A stretch of 47,206 bases of DNA. Origin: Cyclobacteriaceae bacterium (GTDB taxonomy: Bacteria > Bacteroidota > Bacteroidia > Cytophagales > Cyclobacteriaceae). The notes below the pieces were generated by a model. It did not search any database, was not told where the DNA came from, and saw nothing but the letters and a program-made list of their open reading frames with translations. Every line of letters begins with the position of its first letter. Position 1 is the first letter of the stretch. The DNA lies in NCBI GenBank assembly GCA_027533395.1, contig JAPZUF010000023.1, forward strand, positions 1 to 47,206. The letters run 5' to 3'. This document shows, one piece after another, positions 45,758-47,206 of this stretch. The position numbers and the translations under genes were made by a program.

Positions 45758-47206
45758 ATGAGCAAAAAGAAAACTGAAAAACCTTATAAACCACAAATAG
45801 AAGAAAACCTCAGCACAAGTTCAGAGCCACATTCAATTGCTATCGATGGCTTGTATCAGAATTGGTTTTTAGATTATGCTTCTTACGTTATTTTGGAACG
45901 TGCCGTTCCGCGCATAGAAGATGGTTTAAAACCGGTGCAACGCAGGATCATGCATTCCTTAAAAGAAATGGATGATGGTCGCTTCAATAAAGTGGCAAAC
46001 GTGATTGGTAACACCATGCAATACCACCCACATGGTGATGCTGCTATTGGCGAAGCCATTGTTAACATCGGACAAAAAGATTTATTAATTGAAACACAAG
46101 GTAATTGGGGCGATGTAAGAACTGGTGATGGCGCAGCGGCCCCTCGTTATATAGAAGCAAGGTTATCGAAATTTGCACTGGATGTTGTTTATAATCCACA
46201 AACAACTGAGTGGCAATTATCGTACGATGGAAGAAAGAAAGAACCGGTAACCCTTCCCGTTAAATTTCCATTATTGTTAGCACAAGGTGTAGAAGGTATT
46301 GCTGTAGGTTTATCTACCAAAATATTACCACACAATTTCTGCGAACTCATCAAAGCATCTATCGATGTTTTAAAAGATAAGAAACCAAAAATTTATCCTG
46401 ATTTCCCTACAGGAGGTATCGCAGATTTTTCTGAATATAACCAAGGTTTGCGCGGAGGTAAAATTAAAGTCCGTGCCAAAATTGAAATCGCTGATAAGAA
46501 AACATTAATCATTAGAGAGATTCCTTTTTCTACAACCACTACTTCTTTAATGGAGTCGATTGTGAAAGCCAGTGAGAAAGGACAAATAAAAGTAAAACAA
46601 GTCATTGATAACACAGCACAAGATGTAGAAATTCAAGTTCACCTGCAGGCCGGTCAATCGCCAGAAGTGGCACTCGAAGCTTTGTATGCGTTTACCGATT
46701 GCGAAATTTCTATTTCTCCTAATGCTTGTGTAATTGTTGCAGATAAACCTACTTTCCTTCCTGTTAACGAAATGCTGAAGTATAACACAGAACAAACTGT
46801 GCAATTGCTCAAGCAAGAGTTAGAGATAAAGAAAGCAGAATTGATGGAGAAAATTCTTTTCTCATCTTTAGAGAAAATCTTTATTGAAAAAAGAATTTAC
46901 CGAAACATCGAAGACTGCGAAACGTTTGAAGAAGTAATCACGGTAATCGATAAAGGATTAAAACCTTATAAAAAACAATTCTACAGAGAAATCACGCGTG
47001 ATGACATTCTTCGTTTAACAGAAATTAAAATCAAGCGCATTTCTAAATACGATAGTTTTAAAGCAGATGATTTGCTACGCGATTTAGAAAAGCAATTGAA
47101 AGAAACCCAACATCACTTAAAACATTTAGTTGAATATGCCATTGCATACTATCAGAATTTATTAGATAAATATGGAAAGGGCAGAGAGCGCAAAACAGAA
47201 ATCAAG
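45758..47206 (+). CDS. parC: DNA topoisomerase IV subunit A (3' end beyond the window)
   Basis: The frame opens at ATG 45758 and stays open to the last base, giving 483 visible codons of the breakage-reunion subunit. The winged-helix region starts LDYASYVILERAVPRIEDGLKPVQRRIMHSL. The quinolone-region motif is HPHGDAAIGEAIV, and the catalytic tyrosine is Tyr131 in AAAPRYIEARLS. The tower and coiled-coil regions follow (PVTLPVKFPLLLAQGVEG; KKAELMEKILFSSLEKIFIEK). Position 95 is alanine where E. coli ParC and GyrA have the serine that anchors quinolones through a water-metal bridge. The C-terminal beta-pinwheel is not in the window. Partner of ParE immediately upstream. Confidence 0.95.
   Translation, partial: MSKKKTEKPYKPQIEENLSTSSEPHSIAIDGLYQNWFLDYASYVILERAVPRIEDGLKPVQRRIMHSLKEMDDGRFNKVANVIGNTMQYHPHGDAAIGEAIVNIGQKDLLIETQGNWGDVRTGDGAAAPRYIEARLSKFALDVVYNPQTTEWQLSYDGRKKEPVTLPVKFPLLLAQGVEGIAVGLSTKILPHNFCELIKASIDVLKDKKPKIYPDFPTGGIADFSEYNQGLRGGKIKVRAKIEIADKKTLIIREIPFSTTTTSLMESIVKASEKGQIKVKQVIDNTAQDVEIQVHLQAGQSPEVALEALYAFTDCEISISPNACVIVADKPTFLPVNEMLKYNTEQTVQLLKQELEIKKAELMEKILFSSLEKIFIEKRIYRNIEDCETFEEVITVIDKGLKPYKKQFYREITRDDILRLTEIKIKRISKYDSFKADDLLRDLEKQLKETQHHLKHLVEYAIAYYQNLLDKYGKGRERKTEIK

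Overview
The window comes from a chromosome of a Bacteroidota bacterium (a Cytophagia/Sphingobacteriia/Chitinophagia-type organism; I cannot place it more finely). The evidence is a very large secreted protein ending in a type IX secretion (T9SS) sorting domain, promoter-like elements of the Bacteroidota form TAnnTTTG, LISC/FGC/AGC lipoproteins, an ExbB-ExbD-TonB set, methionine synthase split over two genes, and AT-rich DNA with tightly packed genes. No rRNA, tRNA, CRISPR array, prophage or insertion sequence was seen, and no gene-free stretch exceeds 300 bases.

Layout. 1-5487: 3' part of a giant repeat-rich T9SS cargo protein whose start lies off the window. 5498-8797 (minus): a sigma-54-type response regulator followed by a cytosolic hybrid histidine kinase with receiver and HPt domains. 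8895-15714 (plus): TerB-like protein, rhomboid protease, DNA polymerase III delta (holA), a 1012-residue TPR protein and an outer-membrane barrel. 15795-18598 (plus): SPOR-domain membrane protein, then ExbB, ExbD and a TonB/TolA-like transducer. 18715-22382: M61 peptidase, CoA-binding protein and leucine-rich-repeat protein. 22510-27581: gyrB, ppk1 and a convergent Ppx/GppA phosphatase, with a strong bidirectional terminator between the last two. 27650-29711: two lipoproteins with LVIVD-like propeller repeats and a small barrel-like protein, overlapped or closely packed as one operon. 29715-34521: promoter, SAM-I riboswitch, the two halves of MetH, and MetF. 34513-38514: ABC-F ATPase, then a Tat-like class V aminotransferase coupled to an orphan ABC ATPase. 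38601-39264 (minus): a HigB/HigA toxin-antitoxin pair with a perfect palindrome at its start. 39492-43611: cyclophilin, 3-hydroxyacyl-CoA dehydrogenase, sterol-desaturase family protein and small membrane proteins. 43836-47206: parE and the beginning of parC, which runs off the end.

How the genes work together. Most of the window is core physiology: both type II topoisomerases, polyphosphate synthesis and breakdown, and a methionine/one-carbon operon under SAM feedback. A second theme is the envelope (TPR + barrel + SPOR + energised TonB/TolA complex, lipoprotein-barrel operon, T9SS cargo). The less ordinary signals are: a family of 7-bp tandem repeats (roughly YRAANNN) in four intergenic sites, two of which flank the toxin-antitoxin pair in opposite orientation; near-identical 261-bp repeats of distinct base composition at the start of the T9SS gene; the SAM-I riboswitch in front of a split metH; and the lipoprotein-barrel operon of unknown purpose. 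I did not find a clearly new defence or mobile system.
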